Part shown: positions 53,600-63,402 of the stretch, in pieces
Numbering within the stretch: the stretch's first letter is position 1
Layout of the letters: the number at the start of each line of letters is the position of its first letter
Origin: CAYWMD01 sp964458575
Lineage (GTDB): Bacteria > Verrucomicrobiota > Verrucomicrobiia > Limisphaerales > JADLHS01
Direction: 5' to 3'
NCBI GenBank assembly: GCA_964458575.1
Contig: CAYWMD010000028.1
Coordinates: forward strand, 1 to 64,000
DNA length: 64,000 bases
Notes under the pieces: generated by a model
Told to the model about the DNA's origin: nothing
Database searches by the model: none
The model's input: only the letters and a program-made list of their open reading frames with translations
Made by a program: the position numbers and the translations under genes

Positions 53600-55366
53600 A
53601 TGAGCGACGCGAGTTCCGAAAACGCGAACCGGGTCGGCCAGCGGTGGTTCTCCTCGCTGCCGTTAGCGCAGCTTGGACGTGAATATCAGCGCCGTTGGTT
53701 TCGACCCGACCTTCTGGCGGGCATCAGCGTGTGCGTGGTGATGATTCCGTCGGTCATTGCGTACGCGGAACTGGCGGGGTTGCCGCCCGTGCATGGGCTT
53801 TACGCCGCGCTTGCGGGGATGCTGGGCTACGCCTTTTTCGCCAGTTCGCGGCAAGTGATCACCGGTCCGGACGCGGCGGTTTCGCTGCTGGTGGGCATCG
53901 CCGTGGGTACCTGGGCCGGGGCCAAACCCGAACTCGCGCCCGTGCTGGCGGCGATGGTGGCGTTGCTGGCCGGCGCCTTGATGCTGCTGGCGTCGCGGCT
54001 CAACGTGGGCATGGTGGCCGATTTTTTATCCAAACCGGTTTTGATCGGTTACCTGACGGGCGCCGCGCTGATTTTGCTGTCCACGCAGTTGGGCAAACTC
54101 TTCGGGATCAAACTCGAAGCCCATAATTTTTTCACGCTGCTGGCGGAACTGGCCGGGCGGTTGCGGGAAACGCACGCGTTGACGCTGATGCTGGGAATCG
54201 GGTTCATTGTCATCCTGGAAATTCTGCGCCGGTTTGCGCCGAAGCTTCCGGGGGCGCTGGTGATCTTCGTCGTGTCGCTCGTTGTTTCCGCGGTGTTTGA
54301 CCTGCCGGCGCGCGGCGTGGCGGTCATCGGCGAAGTTCCGCGCGGTTTGCCCGGCTTCCGCGTGCCGGTGGTTTCGCTCGAAATGATTCGCGAGCTGCTC
54401 CCCGCGGCGATTGGCATCGCACTGCTGACCTTTCCCGAGGGAATCCTGCTGGCGCGTGCGTTCGCCGCCAAGAACCGTTACGAGGTCCGGCCCAACCAGG
54501 AATTGCTGGCGCTGTCGGTGGCGAATCTGGCGGCCGGATTGTTCCAGGGCTTTTCCGTCGGCGCAAGCCAGTCGCGCACGACGGTGAACGACGCGACGGG
54601 CGGAAAAACGCAGATGACGAGTCTCGTCGCCGTGGCTGCCCTGGTTCTGTTTCTCCTGTTTCTGACGCCGCTGCTCAAGCCCCTGCCGGTGGTGGCGCTG
54701 GCTTCGATCCTGGTTTTTTCCGGCATTCATCTGGTCGAAGTAAACGCCTATCGCAGCCTGTTTCAAATCAGTCGGCTGGCTTTTGCGCTGGCGGTGCTGG
54801 TCACGGGCGGCGTGCTGGTGGTGGGGGTTATTCCCGGAATTCTGCTCGGCGTGGCACTTTCGCTGGTGGTTCTGCTGGGACGCCTCGCCCGGCCCACGGA
54901 CGCGCTGCTTCGCGAGGTGACCAAGACCGGCAAATTCCACGATGTCGGCGATGCGCCGGAAGCGCAGACCTTGCCCGGGCTGATTGCCTACCGGTTTTAC
55001 GCACCGCTGTTCTTTGCCAACGCCGATTATTTTGTCGAGCGCATCCGCGGCCTCATTGCGGCGAGCGCCGAGCCGGTGCGCTGGGTGTTGGTAGACATGC
55101 AGGCGGTGACGGACATTGACATCACGGCGGCGGAGGCGTTGTCGCGCTTGCGCGAAGAGTTGAAGCAGCGCGGGATTGCCCTGAAGATCGCGCGGGCGAA
55201 CCGGCCGTTGCGGGAACGGCTCGCGCGCATCGGCTTGGGCGAACATCTGGGCGAACACAATCTGTTCCCGTCCGTTCACGCGGGCGCGGCGGCCTTCCGC
55301 GAGGAGATGGCAAAAGCGGGTGTTGCAAATGGGCGGGCTGCCGAGAAAACTGGAGGCAACGATTAA
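53600..55366 (+). CDS. SulP family anion transporter with STAS domain (second copy)
   Basis: 588 residues. Typical N-terminal half (DLLAGISVCVVMIPSVIAYAE, GLPPVHGLYAALAGMLGYAFF), about 12 membrane segments and a C-terminal STAS domain (~460-570, WVLVDMQAVTDIDITAAEAL). It is closer to classical sulfate/dicarboxylate SulP proteins than the copy at 49258, with which it shares only the general family pattern. Substrate unknown. Confidence 0.93.
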   Translation: MSDASSENANRVGQRWFSSLPLAQLGREYQRRWFRPDLLAGISVCVVMIPSVIAYAELAGLPPVHGLYAALAGMLGYAFFASSRQVITGPDAAVSLLVGIAVGTWAGAKPELAPVLAAMVALLAGALMLLASRLNVGMVADFLSKPVLIGYLTGAALILLSTQLGKLFGIKLEAHNFFTLLAELAGRLRETHALTLMLGIGFIVILEILRRFAPKLPGALVIFVVSLVVSAVFDLPARGVAVIGEVPRGLPGFRVPVVSLEMIRELLPAAIGIALLTFPEGILLARAFAAKNRYEVRPNQELLALSVANLAAGLFQGFSVGASQSRTTVNDATGGKTQMTSLVAVAALVLFLLFLTPLLKPLPVVALASILVFSGIHLVEVNAYRSLFQISRLAFALAVLVTGGVLVVGVIPGILLGVALSLVVLLGRLARPTDALLREVTKTGKFHDVGDAPEAQTLPGLIAYRFYAPLFFANADYFVERIRGLIAASAEPVRWVLVDMQAVTDIDITAAEALSRLREELKQRGIALKIARANRPLRERLARIGLGEHLGEHNLFPSVHAGAAAFREEMAKAGVANGRAAEKTGGND

Positions 55367-55477
55367 ACCACTCATGTTTTTACGGCCAACCCAACGGAAC
55401 GATGCCGGCGGTGTTCGAAACTTTCCCCGAACCGGCGGCGGACGTGACCTGTGCCGTTCGCTTCGGCCGCTTTGCGC

Positions 55478-58400
55478 ATGAAAACATTCAACTCCAACCA
55501 CAGCATCGCGCGTCGGCTGCAACTTGGGGTCGGATTGGCCGCGGGTTTGGTGCTGGGGTTGACGGTCTGGTTCAATTACCGCACGGCCCGCACCGAGTTG
55601 GTGCAACAGGCCAACGCCAAGGCCATTGCGGAAATTCGCGGGGCCGCGCGCCGATTGGACGACTTCATCGCCCGCATTGGCATGTTGCCGCGCAGCAGCG
55701 CCAGCCGGCAGGAGGCGATCGGGGACAAGCCCGATCCCGGCCTTGTCCCCTACCTGCGCCAGTTGCTCAAACAAATGCCCGAGGAGGAGGTTTATGGCAC
55801 CTACATCGCGTTCGAGCACAAGGACTGGCGCGATGAGGATTCGATGCCCTGGGTGGACCGGAAGAGCTGGCCGAATACGACGCGCGTGCAATACGATTAT
55901 CATGACCCGAAGCAGGAATGGTACAACGGTCCCAAGTCCACCGGGGCATTTTACGTCACCGAACCTTATTACGACGAAGGCGGATCCGAAATCACCATGG
56001 TGAGCCTCACGGTGCCCGTCTTTGATTCCGCGTCCAACTTCGTGGGTGTTGCAGGGGCGGATCTGGCGTTGGACCGGATCCGGCAAATGGTCCGGGCCGC
56101 CCGTTACAGCCGGGCGGTGGAAGGCGGACGCGCCGGCACCAACGAATTTGCGTATCTCGTCAGCCGCGGCGGCAAGATTATTGCGCATCCCAATGAAGCA
56201 CTGATGATCCGCAAAGGCTTCGCCGGAGCGGAGCTGAGCGACCAGCCCGGGGGTGCCGCGGTGACGTCCAAGCCGGAGGGTTTCACCGAAGTACGGGTGG
56301 ATGGCAAACCGCAACTCGTTTACTGGGCGACCTCTCCGTTGACCGGCTGGAAGGTCGTCCTGAGCATTTCCACGGACGAAGTTCTGGTGCCCGTCCAGGA
56401 ACTCACCTTGCGTTCGGCGTTGATTGGCGCGGCCGGCCTGGTGGCGCTGCTGGTGATTGTCTCCCTCATCGCGCGGCGTCTGGCGCATCCGCTGCTGGAT
56501 TTGACTCATACGGCGGCCGCCATCGAACAGGGAAACTTCCACGAGGAAATGTTGGGCAACCTGCCGCAACGCCGGGACGAAATTGGCGGACTGGCGCGCA
56601 GCTTCCAAAAAATGGCGCGGGAAATCCGGACGCGCCAGCAGAACCTGGCCGAGCTGAATCAAAACCTGGAACGAACGGTCGGCGAGCGCACGGCGGAATT
56701 GACGGCCCGCGCCAGTGAATTGGAGAAGCTCACGCGGCAATCGCAGGAACGGGTCGTGGTGGAGTCGAGCCTCTCCGCCTTGAACTCCCGTCTGCGCGGG
56801 AATCTCACCGTGGCGCAGGTGGCCGAGCACGGATTGGCGGGGGCGATCGAGTTCCTGGGAGCACCGGCGGGCGCGTTGTTCGTCGTTGGCGCCGAGGACC
56901 ATCTTCATCGTCTGGCGGCGCACGCGTATCCGGCCGAAGCCGAACAGCCAAAATCGTTCGCGCTGGGCAGCGGCATCGTTGGACAGGCTGCGCAATCCCG
57001 GCGACTCATCGTCAGTGAACCCGGCCAGAGCGCGGTGCGCGTGCATTTCGGCTTTGGGCCGGTGGCGCCGGCGCACGTTGTGGCGTGTCCGCTGCTGGCC
57101 AACGATGCGGCGATCGGCGTTCTGGAGTTGTGCCTGTTCCAGCCTTTGTCCGAGTCCCAGAGCCCTTGGCTGGAGAAGGCGTCCGAAACGGTGGCCAACG
57201 CGCTGCGGTTTGCTCTGGAAAGTGAAGAGCGGCGCCAGGCGGAGGAACGGAACCGGCTGATTTTGGAAGCCAGCGCCGAGGGAATTTTTGGTACGGACAC
57301 GGAAGGCCGCATCACTTTTGTGAATCCCGCCGCCTGCCGGATGCTCGGGTTCACGCCCGAAGAATTGGTCGGGCAACCTTCGCACGCGGCGTTTCATCAT
57401 CACCGGCCTGATGGCAGCGAATATCCGAAGGAAGAGTGCCCGATGTATGCGGCCTACAAATACGGCAAGGCCAGCCGCATTGACGACGAGTCCCTCTGGT
57501 GCAAGAACGGCGCCAGCCTGCCGGTGGAGTATGGCGCGACCCCAATGATCAAGGACGGCGTGGTCGTCGGCGCGGTCATCAGTTTCACCGACATCACCGA
57601 GCGCAAGCGCGCCGAGGAAGAGTTGCTCACCCAGCACAGCGCCCTGGAGTCCGCGGCCAATGCCATTGTCATCACGAGCAATAAAGGGATCATCCAGTGG
57701 GTCAACGCGGCATTCACGCGGCTCACGGGTTACACCCGCGAGGAGGCGGTCGGCCAGAATCCCCGCGTCCTTAAGTCGGGAGTGCATGATCGCGAGTTCT
57801 TCCGGAATCTGTGGGAAACGGTTCTCGCCGGTAAAGTCTGGCAAGGCACGATCACCAACAAGCGCAAGGACGGTGTGCTTTATCAGGAGGAAATGACGAT
57901 CACGCCCGTGCGCACCAGGGACGGAAAGATCACGCACTTCGTGGCCGTGAAGCAGGACATCACCGAGCGCCTGCGCACGGAAGAGGAAATGAAGCGGGCC
58001 AACTTCTTGTCGGACATGGCGCTGGAGTTGACCAGCTCGGGCTATTGGCATGTGGACTACAGCGATCCCGATTACTATTACCAATCCGAACGCGCGGCCC
58101 GGATCGTCGGCGAAGAAATCCGGGCCGATGGCCGCTATCACCTCCAGAACGAGTGGTTCTCGCGGGTGATGGCAGCCGACCCGGAATTGGCGCGCCAGAC
58201 GGCCGAGAAATACCAAGGGGCCATCGAAGGGAAGTACAAGAACTACGACGCGATTTACGCTTACAAGCGACCCAACGACGGCCGCATCGTGTGGCTGCAC
58301 GCCTCGGGTTCGCTGGTGCGCGACAGCGATGGCAAGGCGCGCTTCATGTATGGGGTCTATCAGGACATCACCGAAATCAAGCGCGCGGAGGAGGAAATTG

Positions 58401-61084
58401 CCTACCGGCTCGCCTTCCAACGCGCGCTCATCGAAACGATCCCGTATCCGATGTTCATTAAAGACGCGCAGGCCCGCTTCGTTGGATGTAACAAGGCTTA
58501 TGAACGCGAGTTCGGTACCACGCTGGAGTCGCTCAAGGGCAAGACGGTCCTGGAACTGGACTTCATCCCAGAGGCGGACCGGCGCAAGTTCCACGAGGAG
58601 GACATGGCGGTCATCCGCGATGCGGGTCGCCGCAGTTATGAGTTGCCGATCAAATATGCCGACGGCCAGACGCACGTCACCCTTTACTCGGTGGACGGAT
58701 TCAAACTTACCGATGGCAACCCGGGCGGTTTGATTGGCCTGCTGGTGGACATCAGCGACCAAAAGCGCATTGCCGAGGAGTTGCGCGAAGCCAAGGCCAG
58801 AGCCGAGGAAGCCACGCAGATGAAATCCATGTTCCTCGCGAACATGAGCCACGAAATCCGCACGCCGATGAATGCCATCATCGGCCTTTCGCACCTCGCC
58901 CTCAAAACCCAGCTCACGCCCAAGCAACGCGATTACGTTTCCAAGGTCCACAACGCCGGCACGTCGCTGCTGTCCATCATCAACGACATCCTCGACTTCT
59001 CGAAGATCGAGGCCGGCAAGCTCGATCTGGAAAGCACCGACTTCAAATTGGACGAGGTCATCAGTTCGGTGACGACGCTCACGGCTCAGAAGGCGCACGA
59101 AAAAGGACTCGAGTTCCTCGCGCACGCCGCTCCCGGAATTCCCGAAGTGCTGCTGGGCGATCCGCTGCGCCTCGGCCAGATTCTCACCAACTTCGTCAAT
59201 AACTCCGTCAAGTTCACCGAGCGCGGCGAAATTCGCCTGGAGATCGAGCAGCTCGAACGTACCGGCGAAAAGGTGCAGCTCAAGTTCGCGGTGCGCGACA
59301 GCGGCATCGGGATGACGAAAGAGCAGGCAACCAAACTCTTCCAACCGTTCACGCAGGCCGACATGTCCACGACGCGCAAACACGGCGGCACGGGTTTGGG
59401 GCTGACGATTTGCCGGCGGCTCGTCGAGTTGATGGGCGGGCGCATCTGGCTGGAGAGCGAACCGGGAGTGGGCAGCACCTTTTATTTCACCGTCTGGCTC
59501 GGCGTGGGCTCGGCCACCGGCACGGGCAAGATTGTGCCTGAGAAGCTGGCGACCTTGCGCGTTCTGGTCGTGGATGACAACGCCACCGCGCGCGAGATTC
59601 TGCAGGAGCCGTTGGTCAGCATCGCGACCCGTGTGGACACCGTCGCGTCGGGCAAGGAAGCCATCGCGGCGATCCAGCAACACGACGCCACCGAGCCGTA
59701 CGACATCGTGTTCATGGACTGGCGCATGCCGGGCATGGATGGTTTGCAGGCCAGCCGCTTCATCAAGGGCGACGAGACGCTGAAACACATTCCACACATC
59801 GTGCTGGTCACCGCGTTTGGCCGCGAGGAGGTGCGCGAGGAGGCGGAACGTTTGCATCTCGACGGGTTCCTGGTCAAACCCATCACCAAGTCCATGATCG
59901 TGGATACGCTGGTGAATGTTTTCTCCGAGGCCAGTGACAACGCCGAGGTTGCAGCCGAAGTTGAACAAGCCGCGAGGTTGCGCGGAGCGCGCATACTTTT
60001 GACCGAGGATAACGACATCAACCAGCAGATCGCCATCGAGCTGCTCGAAGGCGTGGGCGCAACCGTGACCGTGGCCAGCAATGGACGACTGGCGGTCGAG
60101 ATTTTGTCGAACAGTCCGCCGCCGCCGCCTTTCGACGTCGTGCTGATGGACTTGCAAATGCCGGAGATGGACGGCTACCAGGCCACCGCCAAGCTGCGCG
60201 CCGATTCGCGCTTTGCGAATTTGCCGATCATCGCCATGACGGCTCATGCCACGATTGAAGAACGGCAACGTTGTCTGGCTGCCGGCATGAACGATCACAT
60301 CTCGAAGCCGATTGATCCGGGCAATTTGTTTGAAACGGTGGGGAAATTCTACAAGCCCGGCGTGGCTGAAACCGTGCCGCAGACTTCCAAGTCTGCTGTC
60401 TCACAGGTTTCCAAACCTGTGACGCCTCAACCTGCCTCGCGCACTGCCGATTTGGAAATCGGCGACCCGGCAGCTTTGGAATCCGGCGCTACCATCTCTG
60501 GCCTCGATACGAAGGACGGCCTGAGCCGCGTCGCCGGAAACCGGAAGTTGTATTTGAAACTCCTCCGGCAATTTGTCGAGCAACAGGGGCCGGTCGTTGC
60601 CGAAATCACCGACGCGATGGCAAAAGGCGACACCGCTTTGGCTGAACGCCTCGCCCACACTCTCAAAGGCGTCGCCGGCAACATCGGTGCAAAAACCGTT
60701 CAGGCCGCCGCCGGCGACTTGGAGAAACTCATTCGCGGCAAGTCCAAGGTGGAAGAAATAGCGGCCGCCAAGCAGCGCGTGGCCGACGTGCTCGATCCGA
60801 TAGCCGCGCAATTGAAAGCCACGTTGATTGCGTTGCCACTAGAAGCTCCGACGCAGCCCGCCGCCACCGCAACCCCGGAACAATCTCGCGAGGCCGCGAC
60901 GCAACTGCTCAAGCTGCTTTCGGAATTCGATCCGGGCGCGGCGGATTTTGTGGAGGCGAATCGCGCGGCATTGTGTTCTTTGTTTAACAACGCGACGTGG
61001 CCGGAGTTTGAAAAGCAGGTGCAGGGATACTCGTTTGCTGACGCGCAGGCCCGGTTGGAGCTTGCGTTGAAGTCATTTACGTGA
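55478..61084 (+). CDS. Hybrid sensor histidine kinase with Cache, HAMP, GAF, four PAS, two receiver and Hpt domains
   Basis: 1868 residues from ATG 55478; an in-frame GTG at 55451 is possible. Order: transmembrane helix (~12-32), Cache sensor (~50-290, GVAGADLALDRI), second transmembrane helix (~310-335), HAMP, GAF (~440-575), four PAS domains (~590-1095), HisKA with His1125 (NMSHEIRTPMNAI), HATPase (~1230-1350), receiver 1 (Asp1414 in FMDWRMPGMDG), receiver 2 (Asp1558 in LMDLQMPEMDG) and a C-terminal Hpt domain (His1727 in LAHTLKGVAGN). It is a BarA/ArcB-style phosphorelay. An in-frame cluster of short palindromes encodes the linker between receiver 2 and Hpt. Confidence 0.95.
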   Translation: MKTFNSNHSIARRLQLGVGLAAGLVLGLTVWFNYRTARTELVQQANAKAIAEIRGAARRLDDFIARIGMLPRSSASRQEAIGDKPDPGLVPYLRQLLKQMPEEEVYGTYIAFEHKDWRDEDSMPWVDRKSWPNTTRVQYDYHDPKQEWYNGPKSTGAFYVTEPYYDEGGSEITMVSLTVPVFDSASNFVGVAGADLALDRIRQMVRAARYSRAVEGGRAGTNEFAYLVSRGGKIIAHPNEALMIRKGFAGAELSDQPGGAAVTSKPEGFTEVRVDGKPQLVYWATSPLTGWKVVLSISTDEVLVPVQELTLRSALIGAAGLVALLVIVSLIARRLAHPLLDLTHTAAAIEQGNFHEEMLGNLPQRRDEIGGLARSFQKMAREIRTRQQNLAELNQNLERTVGERTAELTARASELEKLTRQSQERVVVESSLSALNSRLRGNLTVAQVAEHGLAGAIEFLGAPAGALFVVGAEDHLHRLAAHAYPAEAEQPKSFALGSGIVGQAAQSRRLIVSEPGQSAVRVHFGFGPVAPAHVVACPLLANDAAIGVLELCLFQPLSESQSPWLEKASETVANALRFALESEERRQAEERNRLILEASAEGIFGTDTEGRITFVNPAACRMLGFTPEELVGQPSHAAFHHHRPDGSEYPKEECPMYAAYKYGKASRIDDESLWCKNGASLPVEYGATPMIKDGVVVGAVISFTDITERKRAEEELLTQHSALESAANAIVITSNKGIIQWVNAAFTRLTGYTREEAVGQNPRVLKSGVHDREFFRNLWETVLAGKVWQGTITNKRKDGVLYQEEMTITPVRTRDGKITHFVAVKQDITERLRTEEEMKRANFLSDMALELTSSGYWHVDYSDPDYYYQSERAARIVGEEIRADGRYHLQNEWFSRVMAADPELARQTAEKYQGAIEGKYKNYDAIYAYKRPNDGRIVWLHASGSLVRDSDGKARFMYGVYQDITEIKRAEEEIAYRLAFQRALIETIPYPMFIKDAQARFVGCNKAYEREFGTTLESLKGKTVLELDFIPEADRRKFHEEDMAVIRDAGRRSYELPIKYADGQTHVTLYSVDGFKLTDGNPGGLIGLLVDISDQKRIAEELREAKARAEEATQMKSMFLANMSHEIRTPMNAIIGLSHLALKTQLTPKQRDYVSKVHNAGTSLLSIINDILDFSKIEAGKLDLESTDFKLDEVISSVTTLTAQKAHEKGLEFLAHAAPGIPEVLLGDPLRLGQILTNFVNNSVKFTERGEIRLEIEQLERTGEKVQLKFAVRDSGIGMTKEQATKLFQPFTQADMSTTRKHGGTGLGLTICRRLVELMGGRIWLESEPGVGSTFYFTVWLGVGSATGTGKIVPEKLATLRVLVVDDNATAREILQEPLVSIATRVDTVASGKEAIAAIQQHDATEPYDIVFMDWRMPGMDGLQASRFIKGDETLKHIPHIVLVTAFGREEVREEAERLHLDGFLVKPITKSMIVDTLVNVFSEASDNAEVAAEVEQAARLRGARILLTEDNDINQQIAIELLEGVGATVTVASNGRLAVEILSNSPPPPPFDVVLMDLQMPEMDGYQATAKLRADSRFANLPIIAMTAHATIEERQRCLAAGMNDHISKPIDPGNLFETVGKFYKPGVAETVPQTSKSAVSQVSKPVTPQPASRTADLEIGDPAALESGATISGLDTKDGLSRVAGNRKLYLKLLRQFVEQQGPVVAEITDAMAKGDTALAERLAHTLKGVAGNIGAKTVQAAAGDLEKLIRGKSKVEEIAAAKQRVADVLDPIAAQLKATLIALPLEAPTQPAATATPEQSREAATQLLKLLSEFDPGAADFVEANRAALCSLFNNATWPEFEKQVQGYSFADAQARLELALKSFT
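60379..60487 (+). repeat. In-frame cluster of short palindromes inside the hybrid kinase
   Basis: Four hairpin units lie in tandem: GCAGACTTCCAAGTCTGC (60379-60396), CACAGGTTTCCAAACCTGTG (60402-60421), GCCGATTTGGAAATCGGC (60446-60463) and an imperfect CCGG-N12-CCGG unit (60467-60486). The first two have CC centres, the last two GG centres, so the cluster is inverted about its middle, like the intergenic cluster at 7905-8035. It encodes a linker without disturbing the frame. Confidence 0.75.
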
Positions 61085-61340
61085 AACCACGACCAGAACC
61101 AAAGCCAGCAGTGGAGATAAAGTTGGACCCGACCATCCTGTTTCCTTGGTCAGCACTGTTTCCGTTTTGAACAACCACAACCCATGGAACCAATTTACCT
61201 AGTGCTGGGGTGATTCATCCACATCGTAAGAAGCGGTCCGCGAATCAAGTTGATCATGGAAGCGTTTCCCCGCCCGGGAGTTTGGGTTTCGTGCTGTCGG
61301 ACTGGCTTTCTTGCCGCGAATCAGTAGCCTCTCCCAACCG

Positions 61341-61535
61341 ATGAGCTGGATCACCTTCATCTGGTCGCTGACCGCGGGCATCTGCCTGACCTTCGGGGCG
61401 GTGCATCTTCTCATTTGGACTTTCCGCCGCGACGAGTGGGCGAATCTGGTCTTCTTAATTAGCGCGATAGCGGCTGCTGGCTATGCCGTGCTGGATCTGG
61501 TTGCACCACGCCGCGCGGCTCTCATCGCCCTATGA
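61341..61535 (+). pseudogene. Truncated duplicate of the next kinase's N-terminus
   Basis: 64 residues (MSWITFIWSLTAGICLTFGA, then HLLIWTFRRDEWANLVF) that align without gaps to the first ~55 residues of the kinase at 61532 (MNWVTVIWSMIAAACLTLAA, HFLVWWQRRSAWAELVF). It then stops, with TGA overlapping the kinase ATG. It holds two membrane helices at most and no signalling domain. It is probably a remnant of a tandem duplication, though a tiny membrane partner is possible. The gap 61085-61340 before it shows nothing else. Confidence 0.65.
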
Positions 61536-63349
61536 ACTGGGTCACTGTCATTTGGTCCATGATCGCAGCCGCGTGTCTCACGCTGGCAGCGATCCATTTT
61601 CTGGTCTGGTGGCAGCGGCGCTCGGCGTGGGCCGAACTGGTGTTCACGCTGACCTCGGTTGGAGTCGCCGTTTTCGCGGGATGCGAGCTTTCGCTGATGC
61701 TGGCGGAGACGCCGGAACAATTCGCCGCCGCGTTGCGCTGGATTCAAGTTCCGACGTGGGTCATCGTCGTGTCGCTCGTTGGTTTTGTCCGACTTCATCT
61801 GCGGGCGGGTCGGCGTTGGCTGGCCTGGAGCGTCATTGCCCTGCGCTCATTGGCGCTGCTGTTGAATTTTCTCGTGGGGCAGAATCTCAATTATCGGGAG
61901 GTCACCACCTTGCGGCACGTCCCGTTTCTTGGCGAAACGGTTTCCCTCGGTGACGGGGTTTCGAATCCGTGGATGCTGGTCGGTCAGTTAAGTTTGTTCC
62001 TGTTCGTGATTTTTACCGTGGACGCCACGATGACCGTGTGGCGGCGCGGCGACCGGCGACTGGCGATGGCCACGGGTGGCAGCATTGCGTTCTTTGCGCT
62101 GACCGGAATGGTGGAAGCCGTCCTGGTGCTCTGGCGGATAGCGGACATGCCACTGACACAGAGTTTCTTCTTCCTAGGCATCGTCGTGGTGATGGGCTAT
62201 GAGCTTAGCCGCGAGGCACTCCGGGCCGCGAAATTGTCCGACGACCTCCGCGATAGCGAAGCGAGGATGGCCCTGGCGTCGGAAGCGGCGGGAATTGGCG
62301 TTTGGATCTGGAACATCGCAGCCAACCGCGTATGGGGGTCTGAGCGGGCGCATCGGATGTTTGAATTTCCTCTGGATGCGGAAGTCAGTTTCGAGGCGGT
62401 CATCCAGCGCGTTCATCCCGACGACCGCGAACGAGTGGCGGCCACACGGGAACACGCGATGCGGGCCGGAGGGAGTTACTCGACCGAATACCGCATCATT
62501 TTGGCGGACGGCAGCGCGCGCTGGATCGCGAGCCGGGGTCGTTTGTATTTCAGTGGGAACGGGGAGCCGGCCCGGATGGTCGGCGCAGTAGTGGACATCA
62601 CGGATCGCAAGGTGGCCGAAGCAGAACTCGCGCAGCACCGCAATGAATTGTCCCATCTTTCGCGGGTCACGACCTTGAGCGAATTGTCGAGTTCGCTCGC
62701 GCACGAATTGAACCAGCCGCTGGCGATCATTCTCACCAATGCTCAGGCGGCGCAGCGCCTGCTCGCGCAGGAGCCGCCGGATGTCGCTGAGACGCGCGAC
62801 ATTCTTGCGGACATCGTGAGCGAGGATGAGCGTGCGGGGGAAGTCATCCGCCGATTGCGCGCCCTGCTCAAGCCGGGCCAGACCCAACGGCTGCCTCTTT
62901 CCGTGAATGAGATCATTGAGGACGTGCTCCGCATTGCCCGCAGTGACCTGATCGGGCGCGGCATCACCGTCCACACTGCGCTGGTTGAGAGCGCGCCGCA
63001 GATTTTGGGCGACCGCATCCAACTCCAGCAGGTGCTCCTGAATCTGATTCTCAATGCCAGCGACGCGATGGCAGCCAATCCGCCCGCGCAACGGCACCTG
63101 ACCATTGCCACGGCGCACCGCGATGGCTTGGTGCGTATTTCCGTTTCTGACAACGGCTGCGGTTTGCCGCCAGAACCGGAGCGCATTTTCCAGCCGTTCT
63201 ACACCACCAAGAAAGACGGTTTGGGTTTGGGACTGCCCATTTGCCGCTCGATCGCCACGGCCCACCAAGGACGCTTGTGGGCGGAAGTGCGTGTGGTGGC
63301 GGACGGGGGAGCCACGCTTCACCTAGAATTGCCGGCGAGTGGGGAGTAA
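61532..63349 (+). CDS. FixL/DctB-like sensor histidine kinase
   Basis: 605 residues. The N-terminal ~235 residues carry seven hydrophobic segments, a membrane sensor region. A PAS domain follows (~245-365, ARMALASEAAGIGVWIWN; TEYRIILADGSARWIASRG). The kinase core has His391 in SLAHELNQPLAIILTNAQAA, N-box LLNLILNASDAM and G-box GLGLGLPIC. This core is of the FixL/NtrB type, which normally pairs with a FixJ-like regulator; the partial regulator at 63889 fits. The stop codon TAA is the first three bases of the heptad repeat array that follows. Confidence 0.9.
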   Translation: MNWVTVIWSMIAAACLTLAAIHFLVWWQRRSAWAELVFTLTSVGVAVFAGCELSLMLAETPEQFAAALRWIQVPTWVIVVSLVGFVRLHLRAGRRWLAWSVIALRSLALLLNFLVGQNLNYREVTTLRHVPFLGETVSLGDGVSNPWMLVGQLSLFLFVIFTVDATMTVWRRGDRRLAMATGGSIAFFALTGMVEAVLVLWRIADMPLTQSFFFLGIVVVMGYELSREALRAAKLSDDLRDSEARMALASEAAGIGVWIWNIAANRVWGSERAHRMFEFPLDAEVSFEAVIQRVHPDDRERVAATREHAMRAGGSYSTEYRIILADGSARWIASRGRLYFSGNGEPARMVGAVVDITDRKVAEAELAQHRNELSHLSRVTTLSELSSSLAHELNQPLAIILTNAQAAQRLLAQEPPDVAETRDILADIVSEDERAGEVIRRLRALLKPGQTQRLPLSVNEIIEDVLRIARSDLIGRGITVHTALVESAPQILGDRIQLQQVLLNLILNASDAMAANPPAQRHLTIATAHRDGLVRISVSDNGCGLPPEPERIFQPFYTTKKDGLGLGLPICRSIATAHQGRLWAEVRVVADGGATLHLELPASGE

Positions 63350-63395
63350 TCAGTGATCAGTAACCAGTGGCCAGTGATCAGTAATCAGTAACGAG
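63347..63395. repeat. Left heptanucleotide array of the four-helix-bundle cassette
   Basis: Seven tandem heptads of consensus TRATCAG: TAATCAG, TGATCAG, TAACCAG, TGGCCAG, TGATCAG, TAATCAG, TAACGAG. The first supplies the kinase stop codon. Confidence 0.8.
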
Positions 63396-63402
63396 GCGAA
63401 AT

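Noticed and set aside
54026..60298. A 2090-codon open frame on the minus strand
   Set aside because: It lies antisense to the SulP and hybrid kinase genes, whose domains are intact. Its composition (His, Arg, Asp, Gln-rich, no domain) is what the antisense frame of GC-rich genes gives, because TTA, CTA and TCA codons are rare there.
63347..63395. Heptad array considered as a CRISPR-like array
   Set aside because: Units are 7 bases in direct tandem with no spacers, and no cas genes are present.
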